DNA from: an uncultured Clostridia bacterium
Lineage (GTDB): Bacteria > Bacillota > Clostridia > Peptostreptococcales > Anaerovoracaceae
Direction: 5' to 3'
Length of the DNA: 64,000 nucleotides
NCBI GenBank assembly: GCA_945928865.1
Contig: CAMENZ010000007.1
Coordinates: forward strand, 27,138 to 91,137
In this document: positions 52,363 to 58,639 of the stretch, in pieces
How positions within the stretch are numbered: the first letter of the stretch is position 1
How the letters are laid out: every line of letters begins with the position of its first letter
Position numbers and translations under genes: made by a program
The notes under the pieces: model-generated
Told to the model about the DNA's origin: nothing
What the model saw: the letters and a program-made list of their open reading frames with translations, nothing else
The model's database searches: none

Positions 52363-53808
52363 ATGAATAAGGATTTACTTTTAGAAAAATTAAAAGTTTA
52401 TAGAGATGGTCCTATGATTCCTATGCACATGCCCGGACATAAGAGAAATTCAGATTTAGTAGCAAAATATGATTATTTGAATTTCTTGCCATCAACCTGT
52501 GATATTACAGAGGTAGAAGGCTTTGATGATTTACATAATCCGGAAGATACATTGAAAGATGCAATGGATTTTGCAGCTAAATTATGGGGAAGTGATAGCA
52601 CACATTTTATGGTAAATGGTAGCAGTGGAGGATTATTATCTGCTATTTATGCTGCAACTAAACCACATGATAAGGTTATTATGGCTAGAAATTGTCATAA
52701 GGCAGTTTATCATGGAGTTCAAATGTGTCATTTAAATCCTATTTTTATACTGCCTGAGCAGGATGATGAAACTAAATTATATGGAAGTATTAATTTAGAT
52801 AAGTTGGACAAACTGATTGAAGAAAATCCGGACACTAAACTTATTATTATAACCAGCCCAACTTATGAAGGGATGGTAAGTGATATTAAAGCCATCAGTA
52901 CTATGGCACATAATCGTAACATTCCCTTGTTGGTAGATGAAGCACATGGTTCTCATTTTGGGTTTACGGAAGAATTTCCTGATAGAGCCATAAAGTGTGG
53001 AGCCGATTTAGTAGTAAATAGTGTTCATAAGACCCTTCCCAGCTTGACTCAAACAGGATTATTGCATAGAAAAGGTAATCTAATTTCTGAAGAAAAGCTT
53101 AGAGAGGGAATAGATATTTACGAAACCAGTAGTCCTTCTTATTTATTACTTGCTTCCATTGATGGTTGTGTCAAACTTATGTGTGAAGCCGGAAATGAAT
53201 TATTAAAGAGATGGAGTGAAATTTTAGATTGTTTTTATGATAAAACAAAGGATTTGAAAAATCTGAAGGTTTTTGATGGGAGAAAAGAAAAATTTATATT
53301 TAAGCAAGATATAAGTAAAATTGTCGTTTTCGTTAAAAATGAAAAAATTACCGGTTCTATGCTTACGGATATTTTAAGAAATGAATATAATATAGAAACA
53401 GAGTTATCTGCGCCTTATTATGTTTTGGCTCTTACTGCATTAGGGGATACAGAAAATACAATTAACGCTTTAGCAGATGCTTTAATAGAAATTGATCGTA
53501 CTTTAGATAAATATCCTGTAGAAGGTAAAAATTCTGTTTTAAAAAAATATACTTTACCTGATATAGTTTATCCCATATACGATGCTATATACCGAGAAAA
53601 AGAATTTGTGAAATTAGAAAATGCTGTAGGTCGAATAAGCGGTGATTTTGCGTGGGCATATCCGCCAGGAGTGCCTTTAATCGCTCCGGGAGAGAGATTA
53701 AGTGAAGAAATCATCAATATATTAAAAGCATATATAAATAGCGGCTTACATTTGAAAAGTACAGGTCATAGGTTACCTGAAGAAATTGTGGTTTTACAAG
53801 ATAACTAA
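52363..53808 (+). CDS. Orn/Lys/Arg decarboxylase family protein
   Basis: A 481-residue PLP enzyme of the short Gram-positive type. MHMPGHKRN is near residue 22, NGSSGGLLSAIYA near 85, DEAHGSHFGF near 193 and the PLP lysine in NSVHKTLPSLTQTG near 220; the C-terminal domain ends with GERLSEEII. It makes a polyamine or cadaverine from its amino acid. The substrate cannot be told from motifs. It is the last gene before the composite terminator, so the SCIFF gene has its own promoter. Confidence 0.88.
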   Translation: MNKDLLLEKLKVYRDGPMIPMHMPGHKRNSDLVAKYDYLNFLPSTCDITEVEGFDDLHNPEDTLKDAMDFAAKLWGSDSTHFMVNGSSGGLLSAIYAATKPHDKVIMARNCHKAVYHGVQMCHLNPIFILPEQDDETKLYGSINLDKLDKLIEENPDTKLIIITSPTYEGMVSDIKAISTMAHNRNIPLLVDEAHGSHFGFTEEFPDRAIKCGADLVVNSVHKTLPSLTQTGLLHRKGNLISEEKLREGIDIYETSSPSYLLLASIDGCVKLMCEAGNELLKRWSEILDCFYDKTKDLKNLKVFDGRKEKFIFKQDISKIVVFVKNEKITGSMLTDILRNEYNIETELSAPYYVLALTALGDTENTINALADALIEIDRTLDKYPVEGKNSVLKKYTLPDIVYPIYDAIYREKEFVKLENAVGRISGDFAWAYPPGVPLIAPGERLSEEIINILKAYINSGLHLKSTGHRLPEEIVVLQDN

Positions 53809-53820
53809 ATAAGTCTTACA

Positions 53821-53919
53821 AAATCTCCAAAAAATAAAAGGTAGTCTAAATTATCGTGTGGGCAAAAAACGCCCACACGATAATTTAGAGCGCCAAATAA
53901 AATAATTGGAGATTTTTTT
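53821..53919 (+). terminator. Composite terminator after the decarboxylase gene
   Basis: The outer stem AAATCTCCAA / TTGGAGATTT (53821-53830 and 53906-53915) followed by T residues would itself form a normal terminator. Its loop contains an independent 18-bp perfect hairpin (listed separately). Confidence 0.7.
53846..53888. repeat. 18-bp perfect inverted repeat inside the terminator loop
   Basis: CTAAATTATCGTGTGGGC (53846-53863), a seven-base loop and its exact complement GCCCACACGATAATTTAG (53871-53888). The 15 bases at 53873-53887 recur exactly at 58061-58075 beside the trxA terminator, suggesting a small repeat family or the remnant of a mobile palindrome. Confidence 0.7.
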
Positions 53920-53949
53920 ATTTTAATAGTAGAAATTATCTTTTTTTAC

Positions 53950-53978
53950 TTGTAAGTTAGTGGATTTTGTTGTAAAAT
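53950..53978 (+). promoter_or_regulatory. Predicted promoter of the SCIFF precursor gene
   Basis: TTGTAA at 53950-53955, a 17-base spacer and TAAAAT at 53973-53978. The segment 53961-53980 is almost identical to the -10 region and spacer of the plsX promoter. Confidence 0.55.
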
Positions 53979-54039
53979 TATAAAAGTTATGAATTAAAAT
54001 AAATTTTAGTTAAATATAAAGAAGTAAGAGGTATTTATT

Positions 54040-54321
54040 ATGAAAAGAATTCAAACATTAAACACAAGAAATTTAAAAGATAGCATGGTAAACGGTGGTT
54101 GTGGAGAATGTCAAACTTCATGTCAGTCTGCTTGCAAGACTTCATGTGGAGTAGCTAACCAGCCTTGTGAAGCTCCTAAAATGGGAAGAATTGTTACATT
54201 AAATACCAGAAGCTTAAAGGATAGCATGGTAAACGGTGGTTGTGGAGAATGTCAAACTTCATGTCAGTCTGCTTGTAAGACTTCATGTGGAGTAGCTAAC
54301 CAGCCTTGTGAGAATAACTAA
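54040..54321 (+). CDS. scfA: Tandem-duplicated SCIFF ranthipeptide precursor
   Basis: A 93-residue protein made of two full SCIFF (six cysteines in forty-five residues) peptides in one chain, with a 47-residue period. Each unit has a leader (RI-TLNTR-LKDSMVNGG) and the core CGECQTSCQSACKTSC followed by GVANQPCE. Cysteines are at 21, 24, 28, 32, 36, 43 and at 68, 71, 75, 79, 83, 90. SCIFF precursors are normally about 45 residues and are modified by the adjacent radical SAM maturase, which forms a thioether. In studied examples the acceptor is the Thr just after the fifth Cys; here that residue is Gly (37 and 84). AAGAGGT seven bases upstream is the ribosome site. Met48, at the start of unit 2, has no ribosome site and is probably not a separate start. 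No export or protease gene is adjacent. Confidence 0.93.
   Translation: MKRIQTLNTRNLKDSMVNGGCGECQTSCQSACKTSCGVANQPCEAPKMGRIVTLNTRSLKDSMVNGGCGECQTSCQSACKTSCGVANQPCENN
54079..54312 (+). repeat. Direct repeat encoding the two SCIFF cores
   Basis: Bases 54079-54171 and 54220-54312 (93 bases each, offset 141) are identical except for one synonymous TGC/TGT difference. The first third of each unit has diverged more. This points to a recent duplication or ongoing gene conversion of the core. Confidence 0.9.
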
Positions 54322-54341
54322 TATATAAAAGATAATATTAG

Positions 54342-54375
54342 CCGCCGGATAGAAAGCTCTATTCCGGTGGTTTTT
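54342..54375 (+). terminator. Hairpin with short T tract between SCIFF precursor and maturase
   Basis: CCGCCGGATAG (54342-54352) pairs with CTATTCCGGTGG (54359-54370, one bulge) and is followed by TTTTTG. It looks like an attenuating terminator that would let only part of the transcripts reach the maturase, giving excess precursor. Confidence 0.65.
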
Positions 54376-54400
54376 GTATTTACAAAATAGGAGATTTTAG

Positions 54401-55774
54401 ATGGTTCATCAGTACAAATTAAATGGATATAATATTGTAATTGACACTTTTAGTGGAGCAGTTCATGCAGTAGATGAGGTAGCCTATGATATTATAGAAA
54501 TGTATGAAAATTTATCAGAAAAAGAAATAGTTGATAAAATTAAGGAAAAATTTAATATAAATGAAAGTGAAATAAAAGATTGTATAGAAGATGTTAGAAC
54601 TTTAAAAGAGGCAGGACAACTTTTTACAGAGGATATATATAAAGGTACTAAGGTTGCTAAAAAACCTGAGAATGTAATAAAGGCTATGTGTCTTCATGTG
54701 GCTCATACTTGTAATTTAGCTTGTGAATATTGTTTTGCAAGTCAGGGAAAATACCAAGGTAATGATGGATTAATGTCCTATGAAGTAGGAAGACAAGCTT
54801 TAGATTTTTTAGTTGAGAATTCAGGAAATAGAACCAATTTAGAAGTGGACTTTTTCGGAGGTGAACCACTTATGAATTGGCAAGTTGTTAAAGACTTAGT
54901 GGCTTATGGGAGAGAACTTGAGAAAAAACATAATAAAAAATTCCGTTTTACTTTAACTACTAATGGAGTTTTGTTAGATGATGAAGTTATAGCGTTCGCT
55001 AATAAAGAAATGCATAATGTAGTACTTTCATTAGATGGAAGAAAAGAAGTCCATGATAGATTTAGAAAAAATTATGCAGGTAAGGGAAGTTATGACTTAA
55101 TAGTTCCTAAATTTCAAAAATTAGTAGAATCAAGAAATGATACAGGCTATTATGTAAGAGGCACCTTCACTCATAATAATGTGGATTTTACTAATGATAT
55201 AATACACATGGCAGATTTAGGTTTTACTCAATTAAGCATGGAGCCTGTAGTGTCTTCATCACTGGAAACTTTAACAGATAGCACAGCTTTAACAGAAGAA
55301 GATCTACCAAAGATTTTTGAACAGTATGAAATTTTAGCAAAGGAAATGCTTAAGAGAAATAAAGAAGGGAGAGGTTTTGAATTCTATCATTATATGATAG
55401 ATTTAGAACATGGACCTTGTGTATATAAGAGAATTGCAGGTTGCGGTTCAGGAACTGAATATTTGGCAGTTACTCCTTGGGGTGACCTTTATCCTTGTCA
55501 CCAATTTGTAAGTGATCCGGACTATAAGTTAGGAGATGTTTGGAAAGGCATAACTAAGGAAGAAATTTGTCAGGAGTTTGGTAAATGCAATATTTATTCT
55601 AGAAGCGAATGCGAAGATTGTTGGGCTAAACTATATTGTTCAGGTGGTTGTGCTGCTAATGCTTATCATGCTACCGGTAAAATTACAGGTATATATGAGT
55701 ATGGCTGCAAGTTATTTAAAAAGCGTATAGAGTGTGCCATTATGATGAAGGTAGCTGAAAATACATCAAATTAA
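54401..55774 (+). CDS. scfB: SCIFF maturase, radical SAM/SPASM thioether synthase
   Basis: A 457-residue enzyme. The N-terminal region (1-80) is a PqqD-like recognition element that binds the precursor leader. The radical SAM motif has Cys104, Cys108 and Cys111 (CNLACEYC), then FFGGEPLMNW. The C-terminal SPASM/twitch domain holds many Cys for two auxiliary iron-sulphur clusters (CGSGTEYLAVTPWGDLYPCHQF, CNIYSRSECEDCWAKLYCSGGC, and a final GCKLF). Length and motifs match CteB-type SCIFF maturases, which make Cys-to-Thr thioethers. AGGAG is seven bases before the ATG. In this strain it must handle a double-core substrate. Confidence 0.95.
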   Translation: MVHQYKLNGYNIVIDTFSGAVHAVDEVAYDIIEMYENLSEKEIVDKIKEKFNINESEIKDCIEDVRTLKEAGQLFTEDIYKGTKVAKKPENVIKAMCLHVAHTCNLACEYCFASQGKYQGNDGLMSYEVGRQALDFLVENSGNRTNLEVDFFGGEPLMNWQVVKDLVAYGRELEKKHNKKFRFTLTTNGVLLDDEVIAFANKEMHNVVLSLDGRKEVHDRFRKNYAGKGSYDLIVPKFQKLVESRNDTGYYVRGTFTHNNVDFTNDIIHMADLGFTQLSMEPVVSSSLETLTDSTALTEEDLPKIFEQYEILAKEMLKRNKEGRGFEFYHYMIDLEHGPCVYKRIAGCGSGTEYLAVTPWGDLYPCHQFVSDPDYKLGDVWKGITKEEICQEFGKCNIYSRSECEDCWAKLYCSGGCAANAYHATGKITGIYEYGCKLFKKRIECAIMMKVAENTSN

Positions 55775-55780
55775 AAAAAT

Positions 55781-55819
55781 AAATCACTGGATTTTATTGA
55801 TAAATTCAGTGATTTTTTT
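55781..55819. terminator. Bidirectional terminator between the SCIFF maturase and the regulator
   Basis: AAATCACTG / CAGTGATTT stem (55781-55789, 55807-55815) with a seven-T tract on the plus strand and an A-rich flank that serves the convergent gene. Confidence 0.8.
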
Positions 55820-55823
55820 ACAT

Positions 55824-56495
55824 TTATATTTGACTTTCATCTAAAAGAATGAAATGATTTTTATTTACTTTAATAAGTCCATCTTTTTCCATTTTACTTA
55901 TTTCATTAGAAAGGGCAGAACGATCCACATTGAGATATTCGGATAGTTGTTGTCTATTAAATGGAATTAAGAATTCTCTTTTCTGATTTATTAATGTTTG
56001 ATGGGAAAGATAGGATAAAACCCTGTTTCTTATGGATTTTGCAGAGGTGTGAAAAATCTTTTGGGATAGATTGAGATTTTTCTTTGCTGTAAGCAAAATC
56101 AAGTTATTTAATAGAGTTTGCCTATATAAATCTGAAGCAGGAGATGGATTTAAAATGTTATTAATATTTATAAATAATATTTCAGAATCTTCGTTAGCTA
56201 TAACATTTACCATGATAGGTTCATTTGGGAGACAAGCATAGGTTTCAGCAAATATATTGCCTTTACTTAAATTATCAAGAATGTTTGTATTTCCCCAGAA
56301 ATCATAGTGCTGAATTAGAACACTACCGGATAAAATTAACCCTAAAGAGTTCACTTTATCACCGGCTTTATATATCATGTCTTTTTTATTATATTGTTTT
56401 ATATTAACTTTAAGGTTGCTTAAAAGGATTTCTATTTCCTTCGGATTTAATCCATTAAACAATAAAGTTTTTGATAAAAATAGATAGTTCATCAT
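55824..56495 (-). CDS. Crp/Fnr-family transcriptional regulator
   Basis: A 223-residue protein with an N-terminal cyclic-nucleotide-binding-type beta barrel (residues ~15-125) and a C-terminal winged helix (~150-218, FNRQQLSEYLNVDRSALSNEI). The phosphate-binding cassette of true cAMP receptors is not kept and there is no N-terminal cysteine cluster, so the effector is unknown. The recognition helix differs from CRP and FNR. No Shine-Dalgarno sequence is visible before the tandem ATG codons, so translation may depend on the upstream exported-protein gene, which ends 24 bases before. It is convergent with the SCIFF maturase. Confidence 0.85.
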   Translation of the reverse strand: MMNYLFLSKTLLFNGLNPKEIEILLSNLKVNIKQYNKKDMIYKAGDKVNSLGLILSGSVLIQHYDFWGNTNILDNLSKGNIFAETYACLPNEPIMVNVIANEDSEILFININNILNPSPASDLYRQTLLNNLILLTAKKNLNLSQKIFHTSAKSIRNRVLSYLSHQTLINQKREFLIPFNRQQLSEYLNVDRSALSNEISKMEKDGLIKVNKNHFILLDESQI

Positions 56496-56519
56496 ATTTA
56501 ATTAATATTAAGTTATCAA

Positions 56520-56852
56520 TTAGTGACAATTAGCACAAGCCGTATATCCTTGTGCTTTAGCATCTCTTAAGCTCATTGCAATTTTGCTGCGTCTTAAGTG
56601 TCTGCACCATTCATTATGGTATTTATCACCTGTTCGGGTCACATAAACTGTTATAGATTTTTTTAATTTTCTTTTCTTCTTTTTGTAAGATAAATGAGTT
56701 TTTATAATCGGTGTTTCTTTATTCATCGATGAATTGGTTAAAATCATATGTGTAGAATCAGTTTTGGCTTCTGCATATAAATCAGGGTTATCGATAATAA
56801 AGAAAGAGCTAATGAGTGATAATGACAATACAAAAGATATAAATTTTTTCAT
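56520..56852 (-). CDS. Small exported protein with C-terminal Cys/His metal-binding-like motif
   Basis: A protein of 110 residues from the ATG at 56852 (GGAGG eight bases upstream; the ATG 15 bases earlier has none). A signal peptide (MKKFISFVLSLSLISSFFII) is followed by a Lys-rich linker and a compact C-terminal domain: VYVTRTGDKYHNEWCRHL then SLRDAKAQGYTACANCH. This His-x3-Cys ... Cys-x2-Cys-His pattern resembles the small domain found at the C-terminus of many secreted thermonuclease-like proteins of Bacillota and to Ada-type zinc modules. Function is unknown; metal binding is inference. It shares an operon with the Crp/Fnr-type regulator downstream. Confidence 0.7.
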   Translation of the reverse strand: MKKFISFVLSLSLISSFFIIDNPDLYAEAKTDSTHMILTNSSMNKETPIIKTHLSYKKKKRKLKKSITVYVTRTGDKYHNEWCRHLRRSKIAMSLRDAKAQGYTACANCH

Positions 56853-56980
56853 TTTAATTTCCTCCAAGTATTTTAATAACTATTTGATTGTACACTTACA
56901 TCATAAGTATATCAGATAAATAGTAATAAATCCATAAAATTTAATAGCATTTATAATTAAATCCATTTTTTTCAAATCTA

Positions 56981-57009
56981 TTGATATAAACCTATAAAGG
57001 TTGTATAAT
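56981..57009 (+). promoter_or_regulatory. Predicted promoter of the second Crp/Fnr regulator
   Basis: TTGATA at 56981-56986, a 17-base spacer and TATAAT at 57004-57009. The spacer includes AACCTATAAAGGTT (56989-57002), an imperfect palindrome that could be an autoregulatory site. Confidence 0.6.
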
Positions 57010-57033
57010 TTATTTATAAGTCAGGAGGCAGAT

Positions 57034-57723
57034 ATGAATATTTCGGATTGTTTTCCAATATGGAATAAGTTAAATGAAGTTCAAAAAGATAGAATTTTAA
57101 AAAGTGCTACAGAAAGAACCGTTAAAAAGGGTACGGTAGTTCATAATGGCTCTGCAGATTGTATAGGTTTTTTGCTAATTAAATCAGGGCTTTTAAGAGC
57201 ATATATGTTATCTGAAGATGGGAGAGAAATAACTCTGTTTAGATTATTTGAAATGGATATGTGCTTATTTTCAGCATCTTGTATGTTTCAAGATATTCAA
57301 TTTGATATAAATATAGAAGCTGAAAAAGAAACTGAATTTTGGATAATACCAGCAGATGTATATAAGTCAATAATGGAAGAATCTATAGCTTTGTCAAATT
57401 ATACTAATAGTATTTTATCCAGTCATTTTTCCGATGTGATGTGGCTTCTAGAACAGATAATGTGGAAAAGTATGGATAAAAGAGTAGCTGAATTTTTACT
57501 TATGGAAGTAAATTTAGAAGATAATATGAGGTTAGAGATTACCCATGAAGAAATAGCTAAACATTTAGGAACTGCAAGAGAAGTTATAACACGAATGCTT
57601 AGATATTTTCAAAGCGAAAAAGCTATAGAACTTTCCCGTGGAGTAGTTAAAATTATAGATAAAAAGAAATTACAAAATTTTGCTGAAAAGGGCTCGGCAA
57701 ATAAAAATGTACGGTATAGCTAA
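57034..57723 (+). CDS. Crp/Fnr-family transcriptional regulator with CRP-type recognition helix
   Basis: A protein of 229 residues from the ATG at 57034 (AGGAGG at 57023-57028; an upstream in-frame TTG lies before that site). The sensor barrel (residues ~10-120) holds several cysteines (DCFPIW, SADCIGF, MCLFSASC) that could sense redox state or bind a cluster. The winged helix carries THEEIAKHLGTAREVITRML; the R-E-x3-R arrangement equals Arg180, Glu181 and Arg185 of E. coli CRP, which read TGTGA half-sites. It lies next to trxA, and both thioredoxin promoters in the window have such half-sites. Regulation of those genes is inference. Confidence 0.85.
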   Translation: MNISDCFPIWNKLNEVQKDRILKSATERTVKKGTVVHNGSADCIGFLLIKSGLLRAYMLSEDGREITLFRLFEMDMCLFSASCMFQDIQFDINIEAEKETEFWIIPADVYKSIMEESIALSNYTNSILSSHFSDVMWLLEQIMWKSMDKRVAEFLLMEVNLEDNMRLEITHEEIAKHLGTAREVITRMLRYFQSEKAIELSRGVVKIIDKKKLQNFAEKGSANKNVRYS

Positions 57724-57792
57724 TATATTGCATATTTTTTCCTTTAATATAATTTTAGTATGCTGAATAGGGTTAATATCTTTGAGATTTGT

Positions 57793-57840
57793 AAAAGTTG
57801 TCCAAAATAATGATTATGGCTAAATGGGACAACTTTTTTT
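57793..57840 (+). terminator. Terminator after the second Crp/Fnr regulator
   Basis: AAAGTTGTCC / GGACAACTTT stem with a 22-base loop (about 57794-57803 and 57827-57836) and a T tract. Confidence 0.65.
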
Positions 57841-58083
57841 GACGTTTTGTTGTCAAGATTTTGATATTTAGCAATTTCAGCCAACTTTTGTAGAAATTTA
57901 GGGAATTTTAGGTGAAAAAAGGTCAGTTTCATCAGATTTTGTTGTCTGAAATGGCTGTATTTCATAAATCAGCAACTTTTACCATAAATTACCAGTTCAA
58001 TAAGTCTTTAAACGATAAAATCTAAAATTTCAAAATACAACTTATTAACATGTTTTGTCACCACACGATAATTTATAGCATAA

Positions 58084-58122
58084 TAAAAAAAGACCACTGT
58101 CAAAATAGACTAAGTGGTCTTT
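58084..58122 (-). terminator. Terminator of trxA
   Basis: AAAGACCACT / AGTGGTCTTT perfect ten-base stem (58113-58122 with 58089-58098) followed on the minus strand by seven T. Confidence 0.85.
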
Positions 58123-58127
58123 AATTA

Positions 58128-58433
58128 TTATAGCATAGCTAAAATATCTTCCTTAGGTCTAGCACCTACATTTTTAGTAGCTACTTCGCCATTTTTCATA
58201 ACGATTAAAGTAGGGATACTCATAACCTGAAATTGAATAGCTAGTTTCTGTTGTTCATCAACATTGATTTTACCAACCTTAATATCTGAACGCTCCTCAG
58301 CGATTTCATCTATAACAGGTGATACCATACGGCAAGGGCCACACCAACTTGCCCAAAAGTCTAATAAAACAGGCTTATCACTTTTTAAAACCTCAGCCTC
58401 AAAATTTTCTTTAGTAATAGTTAAAGCAGACAT
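58128..58433 (-). CDS. trxA: Thioredoxin
   Basis: A 101-residue classical thioredoxin with WASWCGPCRMVSPVIDE and the cis-proline segment MSIPTLIVMKNG. It should be a substrate of the TrxB encoded 7 kb away. AAAGGAGG precedes the ATG. It has its own terminator and a promoter region carrying a CRP-like palindrome, so it is a single-gene unit. Confidence 0.95.
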   Translation of the reverse strand: MSALTITKENFEAEVLKSDKPVLLDFWASWCGPCRMVSPVIDEIAEERSDIKVGKINVDEQQKLAIQFQVMSIPTLIVMKNGEVATKNVGARPKEDILAML

Positions 58434-58493
58434 ATTTAGTCCTCCTTTGAAATTTATTTTATATAAATATAGCCTATATTAGTATATAATTCC

Positions 58494-58506
58494 GTGACAA
58501 AATCAC
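58494..58506 (-). promoter_or_regulatory. CRP/FNR-type operator before trxA
   Basis: GTGATTTTGTCAC on the minus strand (GTGA-N5-TCAC). Its centre (58500) lies at -41 from the start predicted from a TATATT -10 (58466-58471 on the minus strand). An alternative sigma-A reading, TTGTCA-16-TATAGG, overlaps it and would put the site at -34. Confidence 0.45.
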
Positions 58507-58567
58507 TGTACCCGGATATAGTTTGGAATTGTTATATAAATAACGATTAGAATGTATTGAAAATGTC

Positions 58568-58595
58568 TTGAAAATGAGAAATTTTGATGTATAAT
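58568..58595 (+). promoter_or_regulatory. Predicted ackA promoter
   Basis: TTGAAA at 58568-58573, a 16-base spacer and TATAAT at 58590-58595; predicted start near 58602, about 38 bases before ackA. Confidence 0.6.
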
Positions 58596-58639
58596 ATTTC
58601 TATCGTATTAACCAATATTATTATATACGGAGGAGAGAA

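Larger units (their letters stand above)
57724..58127. other. Non-coding region with terminators between regulator and trxA
   Basis: 404 bases without a supported gene; the short reading frame on the minus strand has no ribosome site or recognisable product. It contains terminators for both flanking genes, two copies of TTTTGTTGTC (57844 and 57936 regions) and the 15-base repeat CCACACGATAATTTA at 58061-58075. The stretch 57841-58060 could hold a small RNA or a decayed gene. Confidence 0.55.

Noticed and set aside
53821..53919. CRISPR repeat or array at the nested palindromes
   Set aside because: There is only one palindrome with no regularly spaced repeats or spacers and no cas genes.
54181..54321. 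The second SCIFF unit as a separate gene starting at Met48
   Set aside because: There is no ribosome site before that ATG and the frame is continuous with the first unit, so a fused two-unit protein is the simplest reading.
57744..57965. 73-codon minus-strand frame in the gap before trxA
   Set aside because: Starts without a ribosome site, overlaps a terminator hairpin and has low-complexity composition with no recognisable motif.
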